DNA of 64,000 bases from Ulva prolifera (lineage: Eukaryota > Chlorophyta > Ulvophyceae > Ulvales > Ulvaceae), in assembly GCA_023078555.1 (NCBI GenBank), contig CM041198.1, forward strand, positions 3,829,354 through 3,893,353, written 5' to 3'. The stretch's first letter is position 1. Each line of letters opens with the position of its first letter. A model generated the notes under the pieces. The model had not been told where the DNA came from, searched no databases, and worked only from the letters and a program-made list of their open reading frames with translations. Both the position numbers and the translations under genes were made by a program. Shown here one piece after another: positions 21,484-32,951 of this stretch.

Positions 21484-23475
21484 GCTCTGTGAGCGCCTTG
21501 TCCAGGCTCCCCATGACACCAAATGTGTTTGACAGTTTTTGAAGTCAAAGCGAGATGTCCTCAGACTTGCAAGTGCTATGCTCTCATTCCGGTCAAAACC
21601 TTAACCACGTGACCTGCATCCCCTTTCGAAGCACCCTCTCTCTGTGATGGTCCCCCACACACTTGCAAGTCAGAGCGTGCAGGCCCCGACACTGTCACAG
21701 TCTCCATGCTTTACATTAGCTTGGATGTGCATTTTGGCGAGGCGATGGAGGAAGAGGTCGCTGAGGTCCCCTCTGGAGTCCCTGCCTTCCTGTGCACAGG
21801 TTGGGGGCAGGGGGCCGCTGATTTGGTCGGTGCCCACGGATTGCTTCCCGGTCTGCACCTCCACCGTTGCCGCCAGCTGATCGTGTGGACCCTGCCATGT
21901 GAGAACATGCGCATCCGTGCACAAGTTTCAGAGAAGTTGTTCATGGGGCCTCCAAAAGCCACGTGGAAACCAGCCTGAAACACAGCTGTCCAAGTTCTGT
22001 TAAGGCATCATGGTGTCCGCTGCGTCACCCAGAACATTTTGCATGATGCCGCGGCCAGACGTGTGGCTCCTGTGTGGCATCTACATGGTGGCCAAGCAGG
22101 CCAGAGGCTCTGCGTGTGTGCCTCTCTGTACACGTGGCGGCGAGTGTGCCGCTCTCAATCTGCCCTGCGGTGGGTCAACCATCACCTCAAACCCTGTAGA
22201 GTCCAGCGTGGACATGCATGCAGCCTACAGGGCTCCAGATCTGTTCAAACTTCAGAAGAGAGGACGGGTGAATTGTAACACCTGGCACCCCAGCATCACC
22301 ACCAACATCACCAACACTCACAACAAGCACAACTGCTACATTAGACCATGAAACACCAGAGGCATTGTCATAAGCATCAGGCCGCACGGGCAACTCCTGC
22401 ACTGAATCGGCAACGGTGGAGACATGTCCCGAACGATGTGCCACGTGGACAGGTAGTAGACCTGCCCCGATGGGTGCACATGCGATGCATTATGTGCAAA
22501 TATGCACAGACATCAGTAGCCTGTGCATATTTGATATGCGGTTCACTACAGGTGGTTCACCCCTTTGGCATATGTGGTCCCGTTAGCTCGGAATTGTCAA
22601 TGTTCAAACGCATACGGCTCAGTAAATTCAGATTTACTTTAACTACTATGCCGCATACGTGACCCGTTTTCAGTTGTGTTTGCCACTATTGCGGCGGGGG
22701 CTCTCGAGATTGCTTGGTAGACATGACGAATGTGTCGCAAGCATGCAGTACTTGAAAAGAGTTGACGGCTGTCAACCGCTCAGAGAGGATCGCACCCGCT
22801 AGCCACCCCGGTGATCACTGGCATCATTGGCACCAGCCGAGAAGGGGGACATGGAGCCGCAGTTGCAGGTAAATCAATAAGCGAGGCTTCGTCATCACTG
22901 CAGGTGTCGGGGTCTTGAAAGTATGAAGCGGCAGTGGCTTGAATGCCAGGGGCGCTTGACGAGACGGCCTGGACATGCCAGCAAACTGCAGTGAGAACAG
23001 AAGAGGCGTGGGCATCAGATTTCCACGCATTCCAACAGAGAATAGGAGCTCGGGTTGCTGCGTCGAGCAGTAAACGGAGTCAGGTGGCGAGCTTGTTCAC
23101 AGCTGCGGCGTCACAATATGCTAGACTCGAATGATACAGGCACCACGACCATGCTGGCACCAACTCCAGCAAAAGAACACCGCAAGAAGTGCTAGCATCA
23201 AGGCTCTATGCTTCTTGTCTTCTTTTCATCATCACAAGCATACCTGATCACGCGCAAAGCATTAAAGACTGTGTGTCATGCTACAGCGAGATGATCCGAT
23301 ACAGTTGCCTGCGCTTGCCCCAAACAAGTCAAAATTTTCGGGTAAACTGAGTCCGAGGAGATCTGTACGCTGCAGATTAGTGCTGCATAAGCCGATGTCG
23401 CTGTCCTTGAGCAGCGCAACCGCGCCACCCAATCGACACGACCGCTGTGCTGTAGTTCACCGCCATCTGGAATAT
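21484..23475. repeat. Segmental duplication, copy 1
   Basis: Collinear, diverged counterpart of 52705-54974. Shared blocks in order: AGCTCTGTGAGCGCC...GTCCAGGCT at the start, GGTCGGTGCCCACG, TTGTTCATGGGGCC, CATCTACATGGTGGCCAAG, CTCCAGATCTGTTCAAAC, ACTGAATCGGCAA, CGTGACCCG, AAGCATGCAGTACTT, CCAACTCCAGCAAAA and a final GCTGTGCTGTAGTT. Several indels separate the copies, and the largest difference lies between about 22450 and 22650. Confidence 0.8.
22187..22444 (-). CDS. Hypothetical minus-strand coding segment conserved in both duplication copies
   Basis: An 85-codon frame ending ...HPSSLLKFEQIW...CMHVHAGLYRV. Its counterpart in copy 2 (within 53421-54125, minus) keeps the same frame and nearly the same residues, including VSTxADSVQEL and FDNASGVSW-like words. 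Frame conservation between diverged copies suggests it is or was coding, perhaps as one exon of a larger gene. No family recognised. Confidence 0.35.
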   Translation of the reverse strand: MAHRSGHVSTVADSVQELPVRPDAYDNASGVSWSNVAVVLVVSVGDVGGDAGVPGVTIHPSSLLKFEQIWSPVGCMHVHAGLYRV

Positions 23476-23764
23476 ACACACTACGCCAGACACCGATGCG
23501 AAAGTCTAGTATGCAGGGTCCTTGGCTAGGACACAACACTACTCGCTCAGGCTGGCAGTGCTTTCCCTGCGCCTTCCGCAAACATATGATAGTGCTTTGA
23601 TGATTTGCAGTAGCTCACCTGCCCTCGGCATTATACTTTGCACACATGCATTGTGCACCCAAACCTATCCCCGACCACAGATTCGTCAATGTAAAGGTGG
23701 TCCACACTAGCACACACAACATATGCAAGCACATGGACGTACACGCCAGTAGTCGCAACAGCAG

Positions 23765-26222
23765 CTATGAGGACTCTTCCTGCCACGCGTTGGCTGCAGC
23801 CTGCGCAGATGCATATTCACCTGCAACCAGTCTACTCCCAAAACTGCGCCAGTCTGCATTGCCCATGCGGCGATCCAGCAGCCACAGGATCATGTTGCCG
23901 ATGCAGTACAGGTCGACTTGCACAGTCACCTTCGTGCTGCCAAATAGGGCATCGTTCGCCTCTCCCCAGGCTTTAATGTGCGCGTCCTCATCATTCACTT
24001 CCCAGTTGAGCGGAGCAGCATGCTCTAGATCGATGATTCGTGCATGCTGCTGTATGCCTTCACCATTGTGGTCTTGATCACAAATCACAACATTGTCCCA
24101 TCGCAAGTCACAGTGGATGTACTTCAATGTGTGCAAGTGGCAAATGCCCTTCAAAACATGCAAAATGATTCCGTGCCAAGTGAGCTCAAGCGACTCATCC
24201 TGACAACCCATGATCATCATGACTGGCGTTCCTGCACAATGCTTTCGATCAATCATGCAGTTTCTATGCATTGCAGCTGGCATGTCACAAGCACAAGCGC
24301 CGTGCTAGGAATCAACAAAGCTGAAAATTTATAACCAATATGAGTCCAGAACCTCCAACATGTGATATGACCATTGGCATTGACGACATATGCGCAACTT
24401 CCCACTGCTCGATTTGTGCAATCATCGAAGCAGCCAAAGATGGATGGGCACACCCAACGGAGTGAAATCAATGTACGCCGGCCAGCCGTGGTTCAAATGC
24501 TTGATGCTGACGGGATGGATGATGTATATGCTCGGCCGACTCCGCAGCTCAGTGTACAGAGCCGTCAGCTTTGTCAGCCTTTCTGGACATTGCAGCTGCT
24601 GCTGGCTCTCGTGGCTGATGTGCTTCCGCACCACAGTCCTTGCTCCACCCACTTTGACCTCCACCTTGGAGCGGTGCGGCAAGGCGCCTGCTGTTAGTAA
24701 TAACGGTGGCTGTGTCGGTGGAAGACACCTGCTCAAGCGGTACAATATTGCAGCGCTGAGCAAAGCTTTTCGGATGATGATCATGCGTTGGCGTGGGTCA
24801 GACATGTTCATCTGTTGTCCTAAGCGGAGGCTGGAAAGCTTGAAGCCATTCTCCACAGTGGGCCGCAGCACTGCCCAGAATTGCACTCGAGGGCCGCACG
24901 CACTGTAGGCGAGGATGTATTTCACCTGAAACAGGGCACCAGGGACCATCAGGAAAGAACAGGGTGGCACCTGGCCAGATTATGCAAGCCACACGCACAC
25001 ATATTTGTGCCCACAGATCGTGTATACCTTTACCCCATACCTCAACTTGGACCATCGCTGCTGCATCTGGCTCAGTAGCTCAAATTCTGCAACGTTCTGC
25101 ATCTCTGGGCTTTCCTTCTCCTCGCCCTTAAAGAGGAGGACCGAAGAGAACAGAAGCACCATGTCAGGCCGATCTCGACTAGTGGTCACAGATGCATCTG
25201 AATTGTCGCGCGCACGGCTCCATGGTTTGTGGTCTCTCTGATCTTGCAGCAGCAGTTGCCACATTGGATTTGATATGAGATTGTCCCACATGCCTGTACA
25301 TGTGCTTCAGTGTCAGGTGCGTAACATGGAGCAATGACGTCTTATCTATGGGGTCAGTGAAGATGTGAGGATGCCACAGCACGTCACTGCACATCGGCAA
25401 CTTCCCTGAGACCTGCAGCACTGAGTAGACAACAGGCAGTGACAATCTTCACGCATCTGGAAGATCGAGCACACCAATCCACGCGCTTTCTCCTGCCAGA
25501 TCGTCAAGAAACATTCCGAAGGCAGCTTGCCCAGCACATAGGCTCAGAGTTTCATCATTGGCCTTTCCTGCCCTGAACATTGCTTTATCTTCTTCTTGGA
25601 GCTGTACTGGGGCTGGCTCTGCACCGTCGAACCACGTCTTCAGTCGTCCAATAACCGGCAGCAACAAGCCACTATCCCTGCCTTCCTGCAGCTTGTATAG
25701 GCCTTCCAACATGTCAGGTTCGGGAGGATCCTCATCTTTCAGCAGCGCGCGTGTATCCGTTCCTGCACAACGCCAGAATGGTCACAACAAGTGACGTAGA
25801 TACTTCATACGCTAGCTTGCCGTTCATTTGCATGCAAGGCCTGAAATAGCCCAGAGACAAGATCGCAGAGCGGCACACCTCGCAGGGTCGACTGGGACAG
25901 CTTTTCTGCATAGAACGCATCTCGTATAAACTATCTCGTTTTGTGATATTACGTCTGAACTGGAGCAGTGCTTCAACCGTTCAGGAGTAGGCGCACCTAA
26001 AGCGCTCGCGACGTTTCCATCCCAATCGGATCCGGTCAAATTGCGAGCGTGTTCAAACACAGCCTTGAAAGCAGCTTCATCTCTCTTACAAAGTTCGTGC
26101 AAATTCTGCCGAAGCGCCTTACTGCTGACAGATAAGAGCTTATCCAAGTCACTGTCATTGGATGGTGGCAGTGGCTGGTCTCCTGCATTTCTGACTGCTG
26201 CAACAGAGGTTGCTGACTCCAT
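23765..26222 (-). CDS. Endonuclease-like plus protein-kinase-like fusion protein (Crinkler-type module), six exons
   Basis: Modelled exons in coding order: 26222-25997, 25905-25879, 25762-25475, 25293-25034, 24925-24454, 24231-23765. They sum to 1,740 bp (579 codons plus TAG), all introns are GT-AG and phases agree. Residues about 185-265 hold RPDMVLLF...LLFKGEEK, resembling a PD-(D/E)XK nuclease core. Next comes KYILAYSACGPRVQFWAV. The C-terminal 200 residues carry PLGTPV, a catalytic loop IHCDLRWDNVV (HxD...N, with Cys for Arg) and IIDLEHA in place of DFG. This endonuclease-kinase pairing is known from Crinkler-type effector and transposon-linked families, so a DNA-damaging or signalling role is inferred, not shown. 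The 27-bp exon is the least certain. An upstream exon is possible because an acceptor-like TTCAG precedes the ATG. Confidence 0.65.
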
Positions 26223-27163
26223 AAAATATTCACTGTGGACCAGACCCTGAACACGACAGCAAATCAGCAGAATTCAGACACATGCCACTCCTCCTTCATA
26301 CCAGCAGTTCAAGATGCTTTAGAGGACATGGGAGTCGATGTAGCAGCCTTGACAGGACACTTACTTTCCCTCGCAACATTTGCACATCCACAATGTACGA
26401 ACGTAGTTTATGCGAATCGGTCGTACACGTTCAGCGTTTTGCCCCGTACGCCACGCTCGCGTGCATCGGACTGGAGAGCATTGCTCTGACGAAAAAGAAA
26501 ACAAGAGATTAGTAAGGCCTAAGCATCGGCAGATATTTTTCACTATGACATCCGACGTTAACTGACATTGCGCCCTGTGCTTTGTTGAATGCATGTGCAT
26601 GGACGCACATCACGTCCGCACCGCCTGTGCAATTTAAACACAATGTGCTGCTACAGCGGTATCGGCCCAATGAGAAAGCTTTTGACAAGCAGGGCTCACA
26701 GTCACGATGTTGTATGAATTCTGGAGTATCTGGCGCTGGATCTTAGGCGATGGGCAGCCGTCTGCAGCCTTTGAGGTGGGGCGGGGGTGTGCACGTGCCG
26801 CGCAGGGGCTGCCCTGCCTTGTGCCGGGTGTGTTTCGTGCGCAGATGGCTGCAGCGGGTGCAATGGCCGGACCATGATGTGCGTTCGCATTTGGCCGCCT
26901 GGGCCGTGCTTGTATTGGGGTTCTAGCCCCAGCAATTGCGTCGCTGCTGCCGCAGCGTGGGCTGGGTGTGTGCGCGGGAGTTTTGTTTGCATGCGCGCAG
27001 GTGAGGGTGTTGCCGTGTGATACAAGGAAAAAGTCAGACAGGCGGATAGCTCCGCTGGGGAAATACACCAGAGCAGCAACGCCACCGGATGCCGCGTCTG
27101 GGCGTGGCTGTGCGGCCGGGTGGTGTTGGTACCGGGGGTATCCGGGTGATTGCGCAACGAATG
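26223..27163. other. Intergenic DNA between the kinase-like gene and the LINE array
   Basis: GC-rich toward the right. Long open frames on the minus strand (26634-27236) look composition-driven and run into the LINE tail. No domain seen. It ends at the TATG microsatellite where LINE copy 1 begins. Confidence 0.5.
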
Positions 27164-28586
27164 TATGTATGTATGTAGTTACAAAGGACAGAGGCCGGGC
27201 AGCGAGCCGTTGCCAGGAATACACATGCAAATCCACTCACGTTGTCATGGCACTAGGCCGGGCACGAGCACGTACCACAGCTCGGCTGGTGATGCCAGCC
27301 AAAGAATGAAGCCCCGCACGGAGCACAAGAGCATTCCCCTTGCACAACGCCACACTCAACCGGCGCAGAGCATTCGTCACAAACAAAGCACGGTTCACCT
27401 TAAGTAAGTACCACACCGAGACGCAACCTCCGCCAGCCGATTAAAGTGATTCATGGCAGGCCGCCCCAAGCGACCATGCGTCTCATGCGACAACGGCACG
27501 AAACTATACGCATCAGGGTCGTACAAACGATAAGCAGTGCGTTTCTGCACGTCCCGCGTCTCCGCAGCAGCCCCGTCCTCGCGGGCCGCACGGCCGCAAT
27601 AGGAACCAGCACAGGGGTTCACAACCGACACATCTCCTATGCACAAAGGGTCACCCGGCGGCATAAACATGATGTCCCCCAGTTTCTCCTGGGCCACTGC
27701 CCTGAACACCTGCGCCACACCGTCGCCTGCGCGGCAGCGGCCTGCTCCCCAGGCCCCGCCGGATCCTGGCCACCCGGCGCCGCCGCCGCCGCCAGGGCCG
27801 CAGCCTGCGCTGCGTCTGGCGCGTGGCGCCCCATCTGGGCGCTGTGTCCAGCATCGGCGTCGGCGGCCGGAGCAGGCGTAGGTGCCGGCGCCTCGTCCGC
27901 GCGCGCGGTCGGCGGCGGCGGCGGGGCTGCAGGTATCGGCTCCGCGGGCAAGGTCACCCCGCGCGAAGGGCCCGCGATCTGGGAGGCGGGCTGGGGCGGA
28001 GCAGGGGGCGGACACGGCGGGCCAGCGTGGGGCTGCCTCGGAGCGGCCGCGAGCCGCGCGCGGACGAATGGCGCTGTGCGCGGGATGCGCGTGGATGCCA
28101 CACACGCGTGGGACCCGATCTCGCGCCATTGTTTTTCAACGATATTGTGGCGCGAAGTCCAGGTCCCCGCATTGTGTGTGCAATTCATCGCGTGGTCGAG
28201 ATCATGTGGCTGTATGAGAGTGCCACATTCGCAGCGCGAGCCGACCGCATTGGGAGGGGCTGGGGACATGCCCAGGAGATACCTGATATCGATGCTCAGC
28301 ATGAACTCCATGTCAGTCATGCGCAGCGCCTGGGAGAGCGGCAGGGTGCTCAACCAAAGGGTGGCTGCACGGCAAGCACAGCTGCGAAGCCGTGCCAAGT
28401 TGCATGCACCCTCGAGCGTGGCGACGCCACGGCTGGCAAGCAGAGCTGCCCGGCGGCGCAGGGCAACCACCTTAGTGATACGCTGCTGCATACCAGGTAA
28501 CACCTTGGCGATGGTGTCGCTGCTCGCCGGCCCGGGCAGCTCCGGATGGAGCTGCTGAGCGACGTTCAGGGCCTGCCAGGTTTCCT
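27164..28586 (-). pseudogene. LINE copy L1, C-terminal half, frameshifted
   Basis: Matches L6 from the region after reverse transcriptase to the 3' tail. Relative to L6 it has an extra AAGTAAGT-like 8-bp insertion near 27404 and changes near 27715, so the C-terminal frame is split (27395-28129 and 27637-28503). Truncated at the 5' side. Confidence 0.8.
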
Positions 28587-28779
28587 GTATGTATGTAGTT
28601 ACAAAGGACAGAGGCCGGGCACCGAGCCATTGCTAGGAACTCACAGGCAAATCCACTCATTCACCAGGCCAGTGCACACCCACTACGGGCAAGTACACTG
28701 CATATGAGAAACTTCAAAAGCGTATGTATGTATGTATGTAGTTACAAAGGACAGAGGCCGGGCAGCGAGCCGTTGCCAG

Positions 28780-29640
28780 CGTATGTATGTATGTAGTTAC
28801 AAAGGACAGAGGCCGGGCAGCGAGCCGTTGCCAGGAATACACACGCAAATCCACTCACGCAGTCATGGCACTAGGCCGGGCACGAGCACGTACCACAGCT
28901 CGGCCGGTGATGCCAGCCAAAGATTGAAGCCCCGCACGGAGCACAAGAGCATTCCCCTTGCACAACGCCACACTCAACCGGCGCAGAGCATTCGTCACAA
29001 ACAAAGCACGGTTCACCTTACCACACCGAGACGCAACCTCCGCCAGCCGATTCAAGTGATTCATGGCAGGCCGCCCCAAGAGACCATGCGTCTCATGCGA
29101 CAACGGCACGAAACTATACGCATCAGGGTCGTACAAACGATAAGCAGTGCGTTTCTGCACGTCTCGCGTCTCCGCAGCACCCCCGTCCTCGCGGGCCGCA
29201 CGGCCGCAATAGGAACCAGCACAGGGGTTCACAACCGACACATCTCCTATGCACAAAGGGTCGCCCGGCAGCATAAACATGATGTCCCCCAGTTTCTCCT
29301 GGGCCACTGCCCTGAACACCTCATCCAGCGCCGTTGCCTGCGCGGCAGCGGCCTGCTCCCCAGGCCCCGCTGGATCCTGACCACCCGGCGCCGCCGCCGC
29401 CGCCAGGGCCGCAGCTTGCGCTGCGTCTGGCGCGTGGCGCCCCATCTGGGCGCTGTGTCCAGCATCGGCGTCGGCGGCCGGAGCAGGCGTAGGTGCCGGC
29501 GCCTCGTCCGCGCGCGCGGTCGGCGGCGGCGGCGGGGCTGCAGGCATCGGCGCCGCGGGCAAGGCTGCCCCACGCGAAGGGCCCGCGACCTGGGAGGCGG
29601 GCTGGGGCGGAGCAGGGGGGGGCGGGCCCAACGGGCCAGC
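28780..29640 (-). pseudogene. LINE copy L4, C-terminal 258 codons
   Basis: 5'-truncated copy. The open frame 28855-29631 equals the last quarter of the L6 protein: Pro/Ala-rich linker and endonuclease-like C-terminus. It has no start of its own and is presumably not expressed. Confidence 0.8.
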
Positions 29641-29753
29641 TATGTATGTAGTTACAAAGGACAGAGGCCGGGCAGCGAGCTATGTATGTATGTAGTTACA
29701 AAGGACAGAGGCCGGGCAGCGAGCCGTTGCTAGGAATACACACGCAAATCCAC

Positions 29754-32639
29754 TCACGCAATCATGGCACTAGGCCGGGCACGAGCACGTACCACAGCTC
29801 GGCCGGTGATGCCAGCCAAAGATTGAAGCCCCGCACGGAGCACAAGAGCATTCCCCTTGCACAATGCCACACTCAACCGGCGCAGAGCATTCGTCACAAA
29901 CAAAGCACGGTGCACCTTACCACACCGAGACGCAACCTCCGCCAGCCGATTCAAGTGATTCATGGCAGGCCGCCCCAAGCGACCATGCGTCTCATGCGAC
30001 AACGGCACGAAACTATACGCATCAGGGTCGTACAAACGATAAGCAGTGCGTTTCTGCACGTCTCGCGTCTCCGCAGCACCCCCGTCCTCGCGGGCCGCAC
30101 GGCCGCAATAGGAACCAGCACAGGGGTTCACAACCGACACATCTCCTATGCACAAAGGGTCACCCGGCGGCATAAACATGATGTCCCCCAGTTTCTCCTG
30201 GGCCACTGCCCTGAACACCTCATCCAGCGCCGTTGCCTGCGCGGCAGCGGCCTGCTCCCCAGGCCCCGCTGGATCCTGACCACCCGGCGCCGCCGCCGCC
30301 GCCAGGGCCGCAGCCTGCGCTGCGTCTGGCGCGTGGCGCCCCATCTGGGCGCTGTGTCCAGCATCGGCGTCGGCGGCCGGAGCAGGCGTAGGTGCCGGCG
30401 CCTCGTCCGCGCGCGCGGTCGGCGGCGGCGGCGGGGCTGCAGGCATCGGCGCCGCGGGCAAGGCTGCCCCACGCGAAGGGCCCGCGACCTGGGAGGCGGG
30501 CTGGGGCGGAGCAGGGGGGGGCGGGCCCAACGGGCTAGCATGGATCTGCCTCGATGCGGCCGCGAGCCGCGCGCGGACGAACGGCGCTGTGCGCGGGATG
30601 CGCGTGGATGCCACACACGCGTGGGACCCGATCTCGCGCCATTGTTTTTCAACGATATTGTGGCGCGAAGTCCAGGTCCCCGCATTGTGTGTGCAATTCA
30701 TCGCGTGATCGAGATCATGCGGCTGTATGAGAGTGCCACATTCGCAGCGCGAGCCGACCGCATTGGGAGGGGCTGGGGACATGCCCAGGAGATACCTGAT
30801 GCACAGCATGAACTCAATGTCAGTCATGCGCAGCGCCTGGGAGAGCGGCAGGGTGCTCAACCAAAGGGTGGCTGCACGGCAAGCACAGCTGCGAAGCCGT
30901 GCCAAGTTGCATGCACCCTCGAGCGTGGCGACGTCATGGCTGGCAAGCAGAGCTGCCCGGCGGCGCAGGGCAACCAACTTTGTGATACGCTGCTGCATAC
31001 CAGGTAACACCTTGGCGATGGTGTCGCCGCTCGCCGGCCCGGGCAGCTCCGGATGGAGCTGCTGAGCGACGTTGAGGGCCTGCCAGGTTTCCTGCAATTG
31101 TTGCCCGTGCGGCCCCCGGTACGGCTGCATGCACTCGGGGCCTCCTGCGAACGCCTTTTGGCTCACCGCCGCTGCAGCGAGGTACGCTCCGTCCGCGACC
31201 TCCTGCGGCGTGGACGTGACGCCCAGGCCTCCGAGGCGCGCTGGAAGGACGGCTTGTGCGGCCGCACGAGTGTCGTCCCGCGGGACGCGCATGATTTCAT
31301 TCACCGCAGCCAGGACGGACGCCTCCGTCCGGCGCATGTGATCGGAAATGTGCGCCCACGGCACCGCCCTGGCGTAGTGCAGCATACGGCGTTGGCAGGA
31401 CATCGTGAGCAGCAAGAACTGGTCTTGCGCTTTCAGGGGCAAGCGCATCATCTTTTCGATGGTGGCGCACACCTTGTCGGCCGTCGCTTCCGCGTGCGCC
31501 GACTCGAACGCCGGGGTGCCGATGGGCGTGCCGGTGATGACGGTGCCCTCCGTGGCATGCGTTATGCCGAGCGCGGCCGCGACGGATCCCGCATGCTGGG
31601 GGTCGCGCGAGTAGGCCGTGCACTTGTGCAGCTGGGGCTCCAGCCCGAGGGGCTCTGCTGCCGAGACCAGCGCACGGAATGCGGCGGCGGCGTCCACGCG
31701 CTGCCCGGCGATGGTGCAGTCGTCATGATACGCCATGAGGGCGGCCGTGACCTCCCTCCCGGGTGGCTGGTGCTGGGCCTGCACTGCCTGGAGGGGGCCC
31801 TGGAGGGCCAGGGCGAAGAGCAGCGGGCTGATGGGGTCGCCTTGACGCACGCCGCGCTGCGACGTGATTGCAGCGGTGCCGGGCGGTGCGCCTTCGATGT
31901 AGAGATTTGCGGGGAACCTGTAAAGCATGGTGGCAAAGGGCAGCAGCGCAGGCTTGTGAGACGCAACGGCCTCCAAGATGGCTGCACGGGACATCATGTT
32001 GAATGCATTCTTCCAGTCCAGCTGCACAAGCACGACATCGTCCCACGCTTGCAGCACGGCGCGCGCAGCATGGCCCAGGTTCTGCGCGCCCCCTGGCACC
32101 CCGACCCCCACCTGCAGCGGCGCGAGGGAGGCACCCAGGCCACTGCACAGGGTCATGGCGCACAGGCTTACCAGGCGCTGCCACGTCTCTGCAATGGCGA
32201 TAGGGCGGACGCCTCCCTGTGGCTTCTCCTGCGGGAGGAGGCGGCAGTCCAGCAAGCGCGGGAGGTGTGGCAGCCGGCCGGCGAGGGCCGCGTTCACGAA
32301 GCGGTGAATCTCCGTGAATGCGGCCGTGGAGGCCGTGCCAGCAGCCCGGATGTGCTCATACGTCCACCCCGACAGGCCTGGGCCGCTGCCCTTAGGCAGC
32401 TTGTCGAGCAGTGCGCGGAGCGTCGCCTCGTCGATTTGCAGCGGGGGCGCGGGCTCGGCGGGCTGGGTGTCGGGGGGGAGCGCTTCTGCGGGATGCAGGT
32501 GCCGCAGCGCCTCATGCACTTCCGGGGTGTACCTGGCGATGGGCGGCGCCTCCACTTTCTCTGCGCCTTTGCGGACATTACCGTCGCTCAGTGACCTGTG
32601 GACGGAGCCCGCCAGGCGGCGATCCTGGTTCTGATTCAT
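29754..32639 (-). CDS. LINE copy L6 polyprotein: reverse transcriptase plus C-terminal endonuclease-like domain
   Basis: 961 codons. Residues about 65-330 are a non-LTR reverse transcriptase: LPKGSGPGLSGWTYEHI, LLPQEKPQGGVRPIA, QLDWKNAFN, RQGDPISPLLFA and the catalytic AYHDDCTI. A CxC...H...C cluster (CECGTLIQPHDLDHAMNC) follows, then a Pro/Ala-rich linker. The last 200 residues contain GDIMFMPPGDPLCIGDVSVV, KRTAYRLYD and FVPLSHETHGRLG, resembling the restriction-like endonuclease end of early-branching LINEs (inference). The frame is open upstream of ATG 32637-32639 to the truncation point, so the native protein was longer. It is almost identical to L8, consistent with recent activity. Confidence 0.8.
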   Translation of the reverse strand: MNQNQDRRLAGSVHRSLSDGNVRKGAEKVEAPPIARYTPEVHEALRHLHPAEALPPDTQPAEPAPPLQIDEATLRALLDKLPKGSGPGLSGWTYEHIRAAGTASTAAFTEIHRFVNAALAGRLPHLPRLLDCRLLPQEKPQGGVRPIAIAETWQRLVSLCAMTLCSGLGASLAPLQVGVGVPGGAQNLGHAARAVLQAWDDVVLVQLDWKNAFNMMSRAAILEAVASHKPALLPFATMLYRFPANLYIEGAPPGTAAITSQRGVRQGDPISPLLFALALQGPLQAVQAQHQPPGREVTAALMAYHDDCTIAGQRVDAAAAFRALVSAAEPLGLEPQLHKCTAYSRDPQHAGSVAAALGITHATEGTVITGTPIGTPAFESAHAEATADKVCATIEKMMRLPLKAQDQFLLLTMSCQRRMLHYARAVPWAHISDHMRRTEASVLAAVNEIMRVPRDDTRAAAQAVLPARLGGLGVTSTPQEVADGAYLAAAAVSQKAFAGGPECMQPYRGPHGQQLQETWQALNVAQQLHPELPGPASGDTIAKVLPGMQQRITKLVALRRRAALLASHDVATLEGACNLARLRSCACRAATLWLSTLPLSQALRMTDIEFMLCIRYLLGMSPAPPNAVGSRCECGTLIQPHDLDHAMNCTHNAGTWTSRHNIVEKQWREIGSHACVASTRIPRTAPFVRARLAAASRQIHASPLGPPPPAPPQPASQVAGPSRGAALPAAPMPAAPPPPPTARADEAPAPTPAPAADADAGHSAQMGRHAPDAAQAAALAAAAAPGGQDPAGPGEQAAAAQATALDEVFRAVAQEKLGDIMFMPPGDPLCIGDVSVVNPCAGSYCGRAAREDGGAAETRDVQKRTAYRLYDPDAYSFVPLSHETHGRLGRPAMNHLNRLAEVASRCGKVHRALFVTNALRRLSVALCKGNALVLRAGLQSLAGITGRAVVRARARPSAMIA

Positions 32640-32951
32640 TCTGCGCTTCTGGCTCGGAGTGGGCTCCGCCAGCCTGGGCTCCCATGTATGTAGTTACAAA
32701 GGACAGAGGCCGGGCAGCGAGCCGTTGCTAGGAATACACACGCAAATCCACTCACGCAATCATGGCACTAGGCCGGGCACGAGCACGTACCACAGCTCGG
32801 CCGGTGATGCCAGCCAAAGATTGAAGCCCCGCACGGAGCACAAGAGCATTCCCCTTGCACAATGCCACACTCAACCGGCGCCCATGTATGTAGTTACAAA
32901 GGACAGAGGCCGGGCAGCGAGCCGTTGCCAGGAATACACACGCAAATCCAC

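Noticed and set aside
24688-24728. A 41-bp intron with a TACTAAC-like branch site in the kinase-like gene
   Set aside because: Removing it would break the reading frame, while retaining it keeps one open frame through both sides. The exon was left continuous.
31053-32594. Long plus-strand open frame (513 codons) and its twin at 34251-35735
   Set aside because: Antisense shadows of the GC-rich LINE reverse transcriptase on the minus strand. They contain no domain and repeat exactly with the LINE copies.
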